Part shown: in pieces, positions 15,922 to 23,180 of the stretch
Numbering within the stretch: position 1 is the stretch's first letter
Layout of the letters: each line of letters starts with the position of its first letter
Assembly (NCBI GenBank): GCA_012511915.1
Contig: JAAZFB010000489.1
Span: 1-29,248, forward strand
Source of the DNA: Clostridiaceae bacterium
GTDB taxonomy: Bacteria; Bacillota; Clostridia; Monoglobales; Firm-18
Direction of reading: 5' to 3'
DNA: 29,248 nucleotides
Made by a program: the position numbers and the translations under genes
The notes under the pieces: model-generated
Database searches by the model: none
Seen by the model: the letters and a program-made list of their open reading frames with translations, nothing else
What the model was told of the DNA's origin: nothing

Positions 15922-16516
15922 AATCGGGTTAATAGGAGGCACCTTTGACCCAATACACTACGGGCATCTATTTATAGCGGAAAATGCCAAACACTTGTTT
16001 GAACTGGATAAGGTTTTATTTATCCCAACCGGCTTGTCCCCACACAAATCTAAAAAAGATGTTACCGATAAACGGCATCGTTTTAACATGACACAGCTTG
16101 CAATAGTAGAAAATGACGGTTTTGAGATATCAGATATCGAATACGAAAACCCGGAAATATCATATACCATCGATACTGTAGGTGCACTGAAAGCACAATA
16201 TCCTAACACTGATTTATATTATATTACCGGCACCGACTGGCTCTATGGAATAACAAGTTGGAAGAACTTCCGGGCTCTTGCTGGTATGATTGAATTTATT
16301 TCATTCAACAGAAAAACTAAAGATGATAGGAATATTGGAAAAGTATCAAAACAAATAGCAGATGACTATGGTGCTAAAATTCATATTTTAAAGGCGCCTA
16401 TAATAGAAGTGTCATCTACCGAAATACGCCGAAGGATAAAACAAAACCTTCCGATTAGGTATATGTTGCCCGACAATGTTGAACAGTATATTAACAGCAA
16501 TAAATTATATAAATAA
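15914..16516 (+). CDS. nadD: Nicotinate-nucleotide adenylyltransferase
   Basis: NadD joins nicotinate mononucleotide and ATP to deamido-NAD in NAD synthesis. The 200-residue protein has the nucleotidyltransferase motif GGTFDPIHYGHLF (residues 8-20), PTGLSPHKSKKD, the substrate loop YYITGTDWLYGITSWKNF and the C-terminal SSTEIRRRIKQN (ISSTXXR-like) motif. GGGAGGG (15898-15904) lies 9 bases before ATG 15914. It overlaps trmD by 8 bases and is followed by yqeK, its usual neighbour. Confidence 0.96.
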   Translation: MNRIGLIGGTFDPIHYGHLFIAENAKHLFELDKVLFIPTGLSPHKSKKDVTDKRHRFNMTQLAIVENDGFEISDIEYENPEISYTIDTVGALKAQYPNTDLYYITGTDWLYGITSWKNFRALAGMIEFISFNRKTKDDRNIGKVSKQIADDYGAKIHILKAPIIEVSSTEIRRRIKQNLPIRYMLPDNVEQYINSNKLYK

Positions 16517-16531
16517 GGGATGTATAATTTT

Positions 16532-17098
16532 ATGGACTTTGAGCAGATAAAAGATGACCTTGAGAAAAAGCTATCCAAAAGCCGCTTTGAGCACAGTTTA
16601 GCGGTTAGTAATACCGCAGTAACGCTTGCACGTTATTACGGAGCGGATGAACAGAAAGCGGCGCTTGCCGGGCTTGTCCATGATTGCGTGAAAGAAATTG
16701 ACCGCGATAAATTGTTAAAAATGTGCACTGATTTTCAGTTGAAAATGGACAAAGTCTTGTTGGAAGAAACTAAACTGATTCACGCCCGTGTCGGCGCGTT
16801 CTATGCCAAACATTACTATGGTATTGATGACGAAGAGGTTTTTGACGCAATTTATTATCACACCACAGCAAAGGCAAATATGTCGTTGCTTACAAAAATA
16901 ATTTATGTTGCCGATTATATTGAGCCAAACAGAACTTTTGAATGCGTTGATCAAATACGAACCATTGCATTTGAAAATATAGACCTTGCGATACTTGACG
17001 GGCTCAATTATACTATAAAAAAAACAGTCGCAAAAAAAAGAATGTTACATCCGGAGACGGTTAATGCAAGAAACTATTTAATATATAAAATGAGATAG
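16532..17098 (+). CDS. yqeK: HD-domain hydrolase YqeK, bis(5'-nucleosyl)-tetraphosphatase (symmetrical)
   Basis: YqeK-type HD proteins hydrolyse diadenosine tetraphosphate to ADP. From ATG 16532 the protein has 188 residues, with His21 in RFEHSLAVS, His50-Asp51 in LVHDCVKEI, and later YYHTTAKANMSLLTKIIYVADYIEPNR. These are the metal ligands and YqeK signature. ATG 16520 is also in frame, but the AAGGG site (16515-16519) directly touches it, whereas it is 12 bases from ATG 16532. The downstream neighbour rsfS starts 10 bases after its stop. Confidence 0.93.
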   Translation: MDFEQIKDDLEKKLSKSRFEHSLAVSNTAVTLARYYGADEQKAALAGLVHDCVKEIDRDKLLKMCTDFQLKMDKVLLEETKLIHARVGAFYAKHYYGIDDEEVFDAIYYHTTAKANMSLLTKIIYVADYIEPNRTFECVDQIRTIAFENIDLAILDGLNYTIKKTVAKKRMLHPETVNARNYLIYKMR

Positions 17099-17108
17099 GA
17101 GAGAATGT

Positions 17109-17465
17109 ATGTCATTTGAAACTGCAAAAAAAATAGTGAAAATATTGGACGATAAAAAAGCGCAGGATATTACTGTTATTGATATACAAAAGGTGAGCCA
17201 ACTTGCAGATTATTTTGTTATTTGCAGCGGAACATCCTCAACCCATGTAAAGGCGCTTGCCGATGAGGTGGAATATAAAGTAGGCGACAGGGGAAGTGAT
17301 ATCGCATATCACAAAGAGGGTTATGGTGGCGCGACTTGGGTATTGCTTGATTATCGCGATGTAATTGTTCACATCTTCCATGGGGAAACACGCGATTTTT
17401 ATAACCTTGAACACTTATGGGTGGATGGTGATAAAATAGATACAAACTTATTACTGGGGGATTAA
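17109..17465 (+). CDS. rsfS: Ribosomal silencing factor RsfS
   Basis: RsfS (Iojap family) binds uL14 on the 50S subunit and blocks subunit joining during nutrient shortage. The 118-residue protein has the family segments KAQDITVIDIQKVSQLADYF, ICSGTSSTHVKALADEVEY and WVLLDYRDVIVHIFHGETRDFYNLEHLW. AGGAGAG (17097-17103) precedes the start; another ATG at 17105 is out of frame and stops after four codons. leuS starts 2 bases after its stop. Confidence 0.96.
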   Translation: MSFETAKKIVKILDDKKAQDITVIDIQKVSQLADYFVICSGTSSTHVKALADEVEYKVGDRGSDIAYHKEGYGGATWVLLDYRDVIVHIFHGETRDFYNLEHLWVDGDKIDTNLLLGD

Positions 17466-17467
17466 AG

Positions 17468-19879
17468 TTGAGGTACAATTTTAGAGAAACAGAAGAAAAG
17501 TGGCAATCGTTTTGGCAGGAAAACGAAACATTCAAAGCAGAGGATGACTTAACAAAACCTAAGTTTTACGGTTTAGTCGAGTTTCCTTACCCATCTGGGC
17601 AAGGGCTGCACGTTGGACACCCGCGCGGGTATACGGCTATAGATATTATTTCCAGGAAAAAACGTATGGAAGGATATAACGTATTGTTTCCTATGGGTTG
17701 GGATGCCTTTGGATTACCCACTGAAAACTATGCTATTGCTAATAAAATACACCCTGCAATTGTTACCGAAAAGAACATTGGGGTTTTTAAAAGACAGCTT
17801 AAAATGCTCGGTTTTTCTTTTGATTGGTCAAAAGAAATTAATACAACCGATCCAAGGTATTTTAAATGGACACAATGGATTTTTCTGAAATTGTTTGAGA
17901 AAGGGCTTGCGTATAAAACAACTATGCCAATAAACTTTTGCACAGGGTGCAAAGTCGGACTTGCAAATGAAGAAGTGGTTAGTGGTTTGTGCGAGCGTTG
18001 TGGCAGTGAAGTTGTGCAACGTGAAAAAAGTCAATGGATGCTTAAAATCACAGAGTATGCCGAGCGACTTATTGACGACCTTGACCCGCTTGATTATATA
18101 GAAAAAGTAAAGATTCAACAAAAAAACTGGATCGGGCGTTCAGAGGGTTTGCTTGTTGATTTTAAAATTAAAGATACCGATGATTCTATTACCGTTTTTA
18201 CTACCCGACCTGATACGCTGTTCGGTGCGACATATATGGTGCTGTCTCCTGAGCATAAGTTTGTTGAAGATTATAAAAACATGATAAAAAATTATGCAAA
18301 AGTTAAAGAATACAAAACTTTGACAGCAAAGAAAACCGAGTTTGAAAGGACAGAATTGTCAAAAGAAAAAACGGGTGTTGCACTTGAAGGGGTTTATGCA
18401 ATAAACCCGGTAAACGGCAAAGAAATACCTGTATGGATTTCCGATTATGTGCTTGTAACATACGGAACAGGCGCAATAATGGCGGTGCCGGCGCATGATG
18501 AAAGGGATTGGGAGTTTGCGACAAAGTTTAACCTGCCAATTATAGAAGTTGTTGCAAGTGATATTGACGTTACCAAGCAACCTAATTGTAGTGTGGATGA
18601 TGGCGTAATGGTTAACTCCGGGTTTATTACCGGAATGCAGGTTAAACAGGCAATAGAGGCAATGATAGAGGATCTCGAACAAAAAAATATCGGCAAAAGA
18701 AAAACAAATTACAAGCTTCGTGATTGGGTTTTTTCTCGTCAACGCTATTGGGGTGAACCTATTCCGATTGTGCATTGTGAAAAATGCGGTTATGTGGCAT
18801 TATCCGAAGATGAACTGCCTCTTTTGTTACCTGATACCGATAACTTTGAGCCGGGCGATGACGGGGAATCTCCTTTGGCGAAGCAAATAGATTGGGTTAA
18901 CACAACTTGCCCGAAATGCAAAGGCGCTGCACAGCGCGAAACTGATACAATGCCCCAATGGGCGGGCTCGTCGTGGTATTTTTTAAGATATATAGACCCG
19001 AATAATGACAGTTGTATTGCCGATACAGAAAAACTTAAATACTGGCTGCCGGTTGATTGGTATAACGGAGGTATGGAACATACCACATTGCATATGCTGT
19101 ATTCGCGCTTTTGGCACAAGTTTTTATTCGATATAGGTACGGTGCCTACAAAAGAGCCGTATCAAAAGCGTACTTCCCATGGTATGATTTTAGGCGAAAA
19201 CGGCGAAAAAATGAGCAAATCACGTAATAATGTCATAAATCCGGACGATGTTGTACATGAGTTCGGGGCGGATACTTTCAGAACATACGAAATGTTTATC
19301 GGTGCTTTTGATCAAGCAACACCATGGTCAATGCAGGGTGTTAAAGGCTGCTATAACTTTTTAGAACGCGTATGGCGGCTTGGAAATATTCTATCACAAG
19401 ATTATGAATATTCATCCGCATTGGAAAGCACTGTTCATAAAACCATTAAAAAGGTAACCGAAGACATTGACAGGATGAAATTTAATACTGCCATTGCTAC
19501 ACTTATGAGTTTTATAAACGAAGTTATGCGTATTGGCTCTATTACAAAACGCGAGTTAAAAACCTTTTTAATTTTATTAAATCCGTTTGCACCTCACATA
19601 ACTGAAGAACTTTGGCAGTCCTCAGGCTTTGACGGCTATTTGCATCAAAGTGAGTGGCCGGTGTATGATGCCGCAAAAACGTTAGATGATGAAATAGAAA
19701 TAGCAATTCAAGTAAACGGTAAGGTGCGGGACAAAATTATTATTAATGCCGATGCGGACAACGATAGCATTAAAGAACAGGCCCTTGCGTGTCAAAAGGT
19801 CAATGAGTTTATAGGTGATAAACAAATCGTTAAGGTTGTTGTAATCCCTAAACGGCTTGTTAATATAGTTGCAAAATAG
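17468..19879 (+). CDS. leuS: Leucyl-tRNA synthetase
   Basis: Class I synthetase that charges tRNA-Leu. At 803 residues it has normal bacterial length. It shows the HIGH motif as HVGH (residues 48-51), a zinc-type Cys cluster CTGCKVGLANEE...CERCGSE (about 158-180), the CP1 editing domain with TTRPDTLFGATYM and YGTGAIMAVPAHDERD, and KMSKS at 581-585. It ends with a C-terminal domain containing VNGKVRDKI. The start is TTG 17468, with GGGGG (17456-17460) 7 bases upstream inside the rsfS end; the protein then begins MRYNFRETEEKWQ. There is no room for a T-box leader, so it depends on the rimM/nadD transcript. Confidence 0.98.
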   Translation: MRYNFRETEEKWQSFWQENETFKAEDDLTKPKFYGLVEFPYPSGQGLHVGHPRGYTAIDIISRKKRMEGYNVLFPMGWDAFGLPTENYAIANKIHPAIVTEKNIGVFKRQLKMLGFSFDWSKEINTTDPRYFKWTQWIFLKLFEKGLAYKTTMPINFCTGCKVGLANEEVVSGLCERCGSEVVQREKSQWMLKITEYAERLIDDLDPLDYIEKVKIQQKNWIGRSEGLLVDFKIKDTDDSITVFTTRPDTLFGATYMVLSPEHKFVEDYKNMIKNYAKVKEYKTLTAKKTEFERTELSKEKTGVALEGVYAINPVNGKEIPVWISDYVLVTYGTGAIMAVPAHDERDWEFATKFNLPIIEVVASDIDVTKQPNCSVDDGVMVNSGFITGMQVKQAIEAMIEDLEQKNIGKRKTNYKLRDWVFSRQRYWGEPIPIVHCEKCGYVALSEDELPLLLPDTDNFEPGDDGESPLAKQIDWVNTTCPKCKGAAQRETDTMPQWAGSSWYFLRYIDPNNDSCIADTEKLKYWLPVDWYNGGMEHTTLHMLYSRFWHKFLFDIGTVPTKEPYQKRTSHGMILGENGEKMSKSRNNVINPDDVVHEFGADTFRTYEMFIGAFDQATPWSMQGVKGCYNFLERVWRLGNILSQDYEYSSALESTVHKTIKKVTEDIDRMKFNTAIATLMSFINEVMRIGSITKRELKTFLILLNPFAPHITEELWQSSGFDGYLHQSEWPVYDAAKTLDDEIEIAIQVNGKVRDKIIINADADNDSIKEQALACQKVNEFIGDKQIVKVVVIPKRLVNIVAK

Positions 19880-19928
19880 GTCATTTTAAATTTCAGGATA
19901 TGAGTTTTTATAAGGGGGAGACAACAAT

Positions 19929-21479
19929 ATGGCACAGGTGCAACAAGTTACACTTTATGCATTAATACTGTTTTCGGCGTTAATGGTTTTTATTGGCGTG
20001 TCAGCATTTAAAAAAACCACCACGTTAGAAGGATATTTGCTTGGAGGGCGTAGAATAGGTCCGTGGGTTAGTGCCTTTGCATATGGTACAGCTTATTTTT
20101 CAGCTGTTATTTTTATCGGGTATGCCGGTCAAATCGGTTGGAAAGCCGGGTTCGCTTCAATGTGGATAGGTATCGGCAATGCGTTGTTGGGTAGCCTCGC
20201 TGCATGGCTTATACTTGCAAAAAGGACACGTCGCATGACACAAGTTCTTGGCTCAAAGACAATGCCGGAATTTTTTCAAGAACGATTTGACAGCGTTCAC
20301 ATGAAAGTTTACTCTGCCGCAATAATATTTATTTTTTTAGTACCTTATTCTGCTGCAGTATATAAGGGTTTAGGGTCGCTTTTTGTAACAATATTCCCGA
20401 CAGCGAATATTAATGTATGCTTGGCGATTGTAGCAATATTAACTGCTATCTATGTAGCTTTTGGCGGCTATTTTGCTACCGTATACACCAACTTTTTTCA
20501 AGGCATTATAATGATTGTCGGTGTTGTTATTATGGTTATTTACATTGTAGCAAACCCGGCCGTATCCGGTATTGCAAATGGCATGGCAGAAGTGAACCGT
20601 CTTGGGATTTTGGCGGGGAATAATGATTTAACAAGTTTTTTTGGCGGCAGTAATTTTAAGTTTTTGGCATTTAACATAATGCTGACAAGCTTCGGAACAT
20701 GGGGGATGCCCCAAATGATTACCAAATATTATTCTATAAAAGATGAAAAAAGCATCACCCAAGGTGCCGTCATCTCTACTGCTTTTGCTTTGATAATAGG
20801 CGTGGGTGCGTATTTTATAGGCTCACTTGGCAGAATATTTGTACCTGTTGAAAACGGCTTACCCCAGGGTGGCTATGATATGGTTGTCCCGAAGATCTTG
20901 GTACAAACACTTGGGCTTGACGGCAAAATATTATCAACTGTCGTGCTCGCGATATTTATGTTGCTTCTGCTTTCGGCATCAATGTCGACGCTTGCTTCAA
21001 TAGTACTAACATCTAGCAGTGCAGTATCAGTTGACCTTATACCGTCTGTTTATGACAAGTTTAAAGAAAAATATATGATATTTGCAATGAGAATATTCTC
21101 AATTATTTTTGTTGGATTGTCATTTTTATTTGCTACAACGAAAATAACTTTTATCGTTAATTTAATGTCCTTTTCTTGGGGTGTTGTTTCAGGTTGTTTT
21201 ATCGGGCCTTTAATTTGGGGACTGTATTATAAAAAAACCACCAAAACAGGAGCGTGGGCAGGTCTGATAAGTGGGGTTACAGTTGTTGGTATTTTGACGG
21301 CAGTACATACACTTACATCAAACAGCTTCGCTTTTGCTATGAGTATGTCACCGGAATCGGGTGTTGCGGCAATGGCAGTTTCTATGGTCGTAGTGCCTGT
21401 TGTCAGCTTGTTTACTAAGGATGTGCCGGTGGAGAATACAAAAAAAGCTTTCGCGGTTATGGAGGTGCAAGAGGGATAA
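19929..21479 (+). CDS. Sodium:solute symporter (SLC5/SSS family)
   Basis: A 516-residue polytopic membrane protein with about 13 membrane segments that couples solute uptake to the sodium gradient. The N-terminal region with LLGGRRIGPWVSAFAYGTAY and GYAGQIGWKAGFASMW, and FGGYFATVYTNFFQGIIM (about residues 178-195), match the PutP/PanF branch of the SSS family. The substrate cannot be read from the sequence. AAGGGGGAG precedes ATG 19929. Its stop overlaps the start of a phenylacetate-CoA ligase by one base (TAATG), strong evidence of translational coupling and a hint that it imports an aromatic or other carboxylic acid for that ligase. Confidence 0.9.
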   Translation: MAQVQQVTLYALILFSALMVFIGVSAFKKTTTLEGYLLGGRRIGPWVSAFAYGTAYFSAVIFIGYAGQIGWKAGFASMWIGIGNALLGSLAAWLILAKRTRRMTQVLGSKTMPEFFQERFDSVHMKVYSAAIIFIFLVPYSAAVYKGLGSLFVTIFPTANINVCLAIVAILTAIYVAFGGYFATVYTNFFQGIIMIVGVVIMVIYIVANPAVSGIANGMAEVNRLGILAGNNDLTSFFGGSNFKFLAFNIMLTSFGTWGMPQMITKYYSIKDEKSITQGAVISTAFALIIGVGAYFIGSLGRIFVPVENGLPQGGYDMVVPKILVQTLGLDGKILSTVVLAIFMLLLLSASMSTLASIVLTSSSAVSVDLIPSVYDKFKEKYMIFAMRIFSIIFVGLSFLFATTKITFIVNLMSFSWGVVSGCFIGPLIWGLYYKKTTKTGAWAGLISGVTVVGILTAVHTLTSNSFAFAMSMSPESGVAAMAVSMVVVPVVSLFTKDVPVENTKKAFAVMEVQEG

Positions 21480-22789
21480 TGTGGAACGAACAAATTGAGA
21501 CAATGTCGCGCGATGATATGCGCACATTGCAACTTGCCAGGCTAAAGCAAACATTAGAAAGAGTGTATAAAAATGTGCCGTTTTATAAAAAACGATTGGA
21601 CGATGTCGGCATTGTTCCTGATAAAGTAAATTCGCTTGAAGATTTACAGCATATACCGTTTACAGTAAAAGATGATTTAAGGGATAATTATCCGTTTGGT
21701 CTTTTTGCAGTGCCTATGAAAGAAATTGTACGAATACATGCCTCGAGCGGTACCACAGGTAAACCGACTACGGTTGGATACACCCGTGCAGACTTGGACA
21801 TGTGGAGTGAGTGTGTTGCCAGAATAGCGACGATGGCAGGGGCAAGCGAAAATGATATTGCACAGATTGCGTTTGGATATGGACTGTTTACCGGGGCGTT
21901 CGGCTTGCATTATGGTCTTGAAAAGATAGGCGCGGCAATCATCCCAATGTCGAGTGGAAATACCGAAAAGCAGGCAATGATAATGCAAGACTATGGCAGT
22001 ACTATTTTGGTAAGTACACCATCTTATGCGCTTTATATGTCTGAGGTAATGCAAGAGCAAGGGATAAAAAAGTCTGATATAAAGCTAAAAATCGGATTGT
22101 TCGGTGCGGAAGGCTCTACAGAGGAAATGAGGAGCCAACTTGAAAACCGGTTCGGCATAATTGCAACAGAAAATTACGGTATGAGTGAGCTTATTGGTCC
22201 CGGTGTTTCGGGAGAGTGTATTCATAAAACAGGTATGCATATTAACGAGGATTATTTTATTCCGGAAATAATCGATTCCCAGACCGGAAAAGTTTTGCCC
22301 TATGGGCAAAAGGGTGAACTTGTTATTACCACCATTTCAAAGCAGGGCATACCACTTCTAAGATATCGCACAAAAGATATAACATATCTGATACCCGAAA
22401 AATGCAAATGCGGCAGAACTACAATTCGCATGGCTAAGATTCAGGGCCGTAGTGATGATATGCTGATTATTAGGGGTGTAAATGTATTCCCTTCACAGGT
22501 TGAAAGTGTATTGTTGGGAATGCCGCATATCAGCCCGCATTATCAGCTTGAAGTCAGCAGGGTGGGTTATTTGGACAATTTAAAAGTGATTGTTGAGCTT
22601 GAGGACGAAAGCTTGTTGGAATCATTTTCGCAATTGGAGCAGCTTGAAAAAAACATCAAGCAAAAACTGCATATTGTACTTGGGCTTGATGCAAAAGTTC
22701 ATCTTGCCGAGCCTAAGACAATAGAGCGCTCCCTTGGCAAAGCAAAACGTGTAATAGATTTGCGAAATAATTCTACAAGTACACTGTAA
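21479..22789 (+). CDS. paaK: Phenylacetate-CoA ligase (first copy)
   Basis: An ANL-superfamily enzyme that activates phenylacetate or related aryl acids with ATP and CoA. The 436-residue protein has the family length, the P-loop SSGTTGKPTT (residues 89-98), FGYGLFTGAFGLHYG, SYALYMSEVM, NYGMSELIGPGVSGEC, RYRTKDITYL, a CKCGR motif and the hinge GRSDDMLIIRGVNVFPSQVE. It is coupled to the sodium symporter. Its last codons (STSTL then TAA) come from the left terminal repeat of a small mobile element, so the natural C-terminus after RVIDLR may have been replaced. A second paralogue lies 4 kb downstream (25493), and the two are similar along their whole length. Confidence 0.93.
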   Translation: MWNEQIETMSRDDMRTLQLARLKQTLERVYKNVPFYKKRLDDVGIVPDKVNSLEDLQHIPFTVKDDLRDNYPFGLFAVPMKEIVRIHASSGTTGKPTTVGYTRADLDMWSECVARIATMAGASENDIAQIAFGYGLFTGAFGLHYGLEKIGAAIIPMSSGNTEKQAMIMQDYGSTILVSTPSYALYMSEVMQEQGIKKSDIKLKIGLFGAEGSTEEMRSQLENRFGIIATENYGMSELIGPGVSGECIHKTGMHINEDYFIPEIIDSQTGKVLPYGQKGELVITTISKQGIPLLRYRTKDITYLIPEKCKCGRTTIRMAKIQGRSDDMLIIRGVNVFPSQVESVLLGMPHISPHYQLEVSRVGYLDNLKVIVELEDESLLESFSQLEQLEKNIKQKLHIVLGLDAKVHLAEPKTIERSLGKAKRVIDLRNNSTSTL

Positions 22790-23101
22790 ACACTAAAATT
22801 ATAATATAATGGCGAGGATATTTTTTGCAAGACAAGGCGGAGGATTGAGGCATACTGTATGTATACCGATTGACGACAACGCAGTATTACAGAAAATAGA
22901 CCGCCAGTATACATGATACTAAATTCAATCAAATATTGCGCAATCTTTCCGGCTGATTTTCCACTGAGCATTGTTATGGAACCGTTTTGAATGCAAAAAG
23001 CATTCAAAAGAACCCATGCCTTGCTCAGCAAAAAATCATCTTGCAAATATAACACTATATTTGATTGAATTTAGTATGAGATTTAGTGTTGACAGTGTAC
23101 T
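22778..23101. mobile_element. MITE-like element with 20-bp terminal inverted repeats, carrying a nested second element
   Basis: AGTACACTGTAAACACTAAA (22778-22797) is matched in inverted orientation by TTTAGTGTTGACAGTGTACT (23082-23101), 19 of 20 positions. The 324 bases between paaK and iorA hold no plausible gene. Inside the left part lies a second imperfect palindrome (about 22811-22906, TGGCGAGGATATTTTTTGCA at one end and AGAAAATAGACCGCCA at the other). The right part is a complete separate palindromic element (22916-23077). No clear target-site duplication flanks the outer repeats. With no transposase it would be non-autonomous. Confidence 0.75.
22916..23077. mobile_element. Nested 162-bp palindromic element with 21-bp perfect terminal repeats
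   Basis: ATACTAAATTCAATCAAATA (from 22916, continuing one base) is exactly complemented by the sequence at 23057-23077 (21 of 21). TGA precedes (22914-22916) and follows (23077-23079) the repeats, consistent with a 3-bp target duplication that overlaps the outermost repeat base. Inside are TGAGCA...ATGG against CCATGCCTTGCTCA, and a perfect central hairpin TTTTGAATGC-AAAAA-GCATTCAAAA (22985-23009), so the whole element can fold into one long stem. Confidence 0.75.
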
Positions 23102-23116
23102 AGTCCAAAATAGAAA
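23089..23116 (+). promoter_or_regulatory. Possible iorA promoter using a -35 box from the mobile element
   Basis: TTGACA (23089-23094) inside the right terminal repeat is followed at 16 bases by TAGAAA (23111-23116), a 4-of-6 match to the -10 box. It lies about 65 bases before iorA, which has no other good candidate. The -10 is weak, so this is tentative. Confidence 0.35.
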
Positions 23117-23180
23117 TAATACGATTTCTTATTAAAATACGAGGATTAGTATTAATAGTACAGAAAGGTTGTATGCGTAA

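Noticed and set aside
17466..17467. T-box leader for leuS
   Set aside because: leuS starts 2 bases after rsfS, so no leader can be present.
22699..23055. Minus-strand open frame of 118 codons across the paaK end and the intergenic element
   Set aside because: It runs through the terminal repeats and hairpins of the mobile element and the antisense of paaK, with no recognisable domain or suitable ribosome site.
22778..23101. Full insertion sequence or CRISPR array between paaK and iorA
   Set aside because: There is no transposase frame and no regularly spaced direct repeats; the repeats are inverted and terminal.
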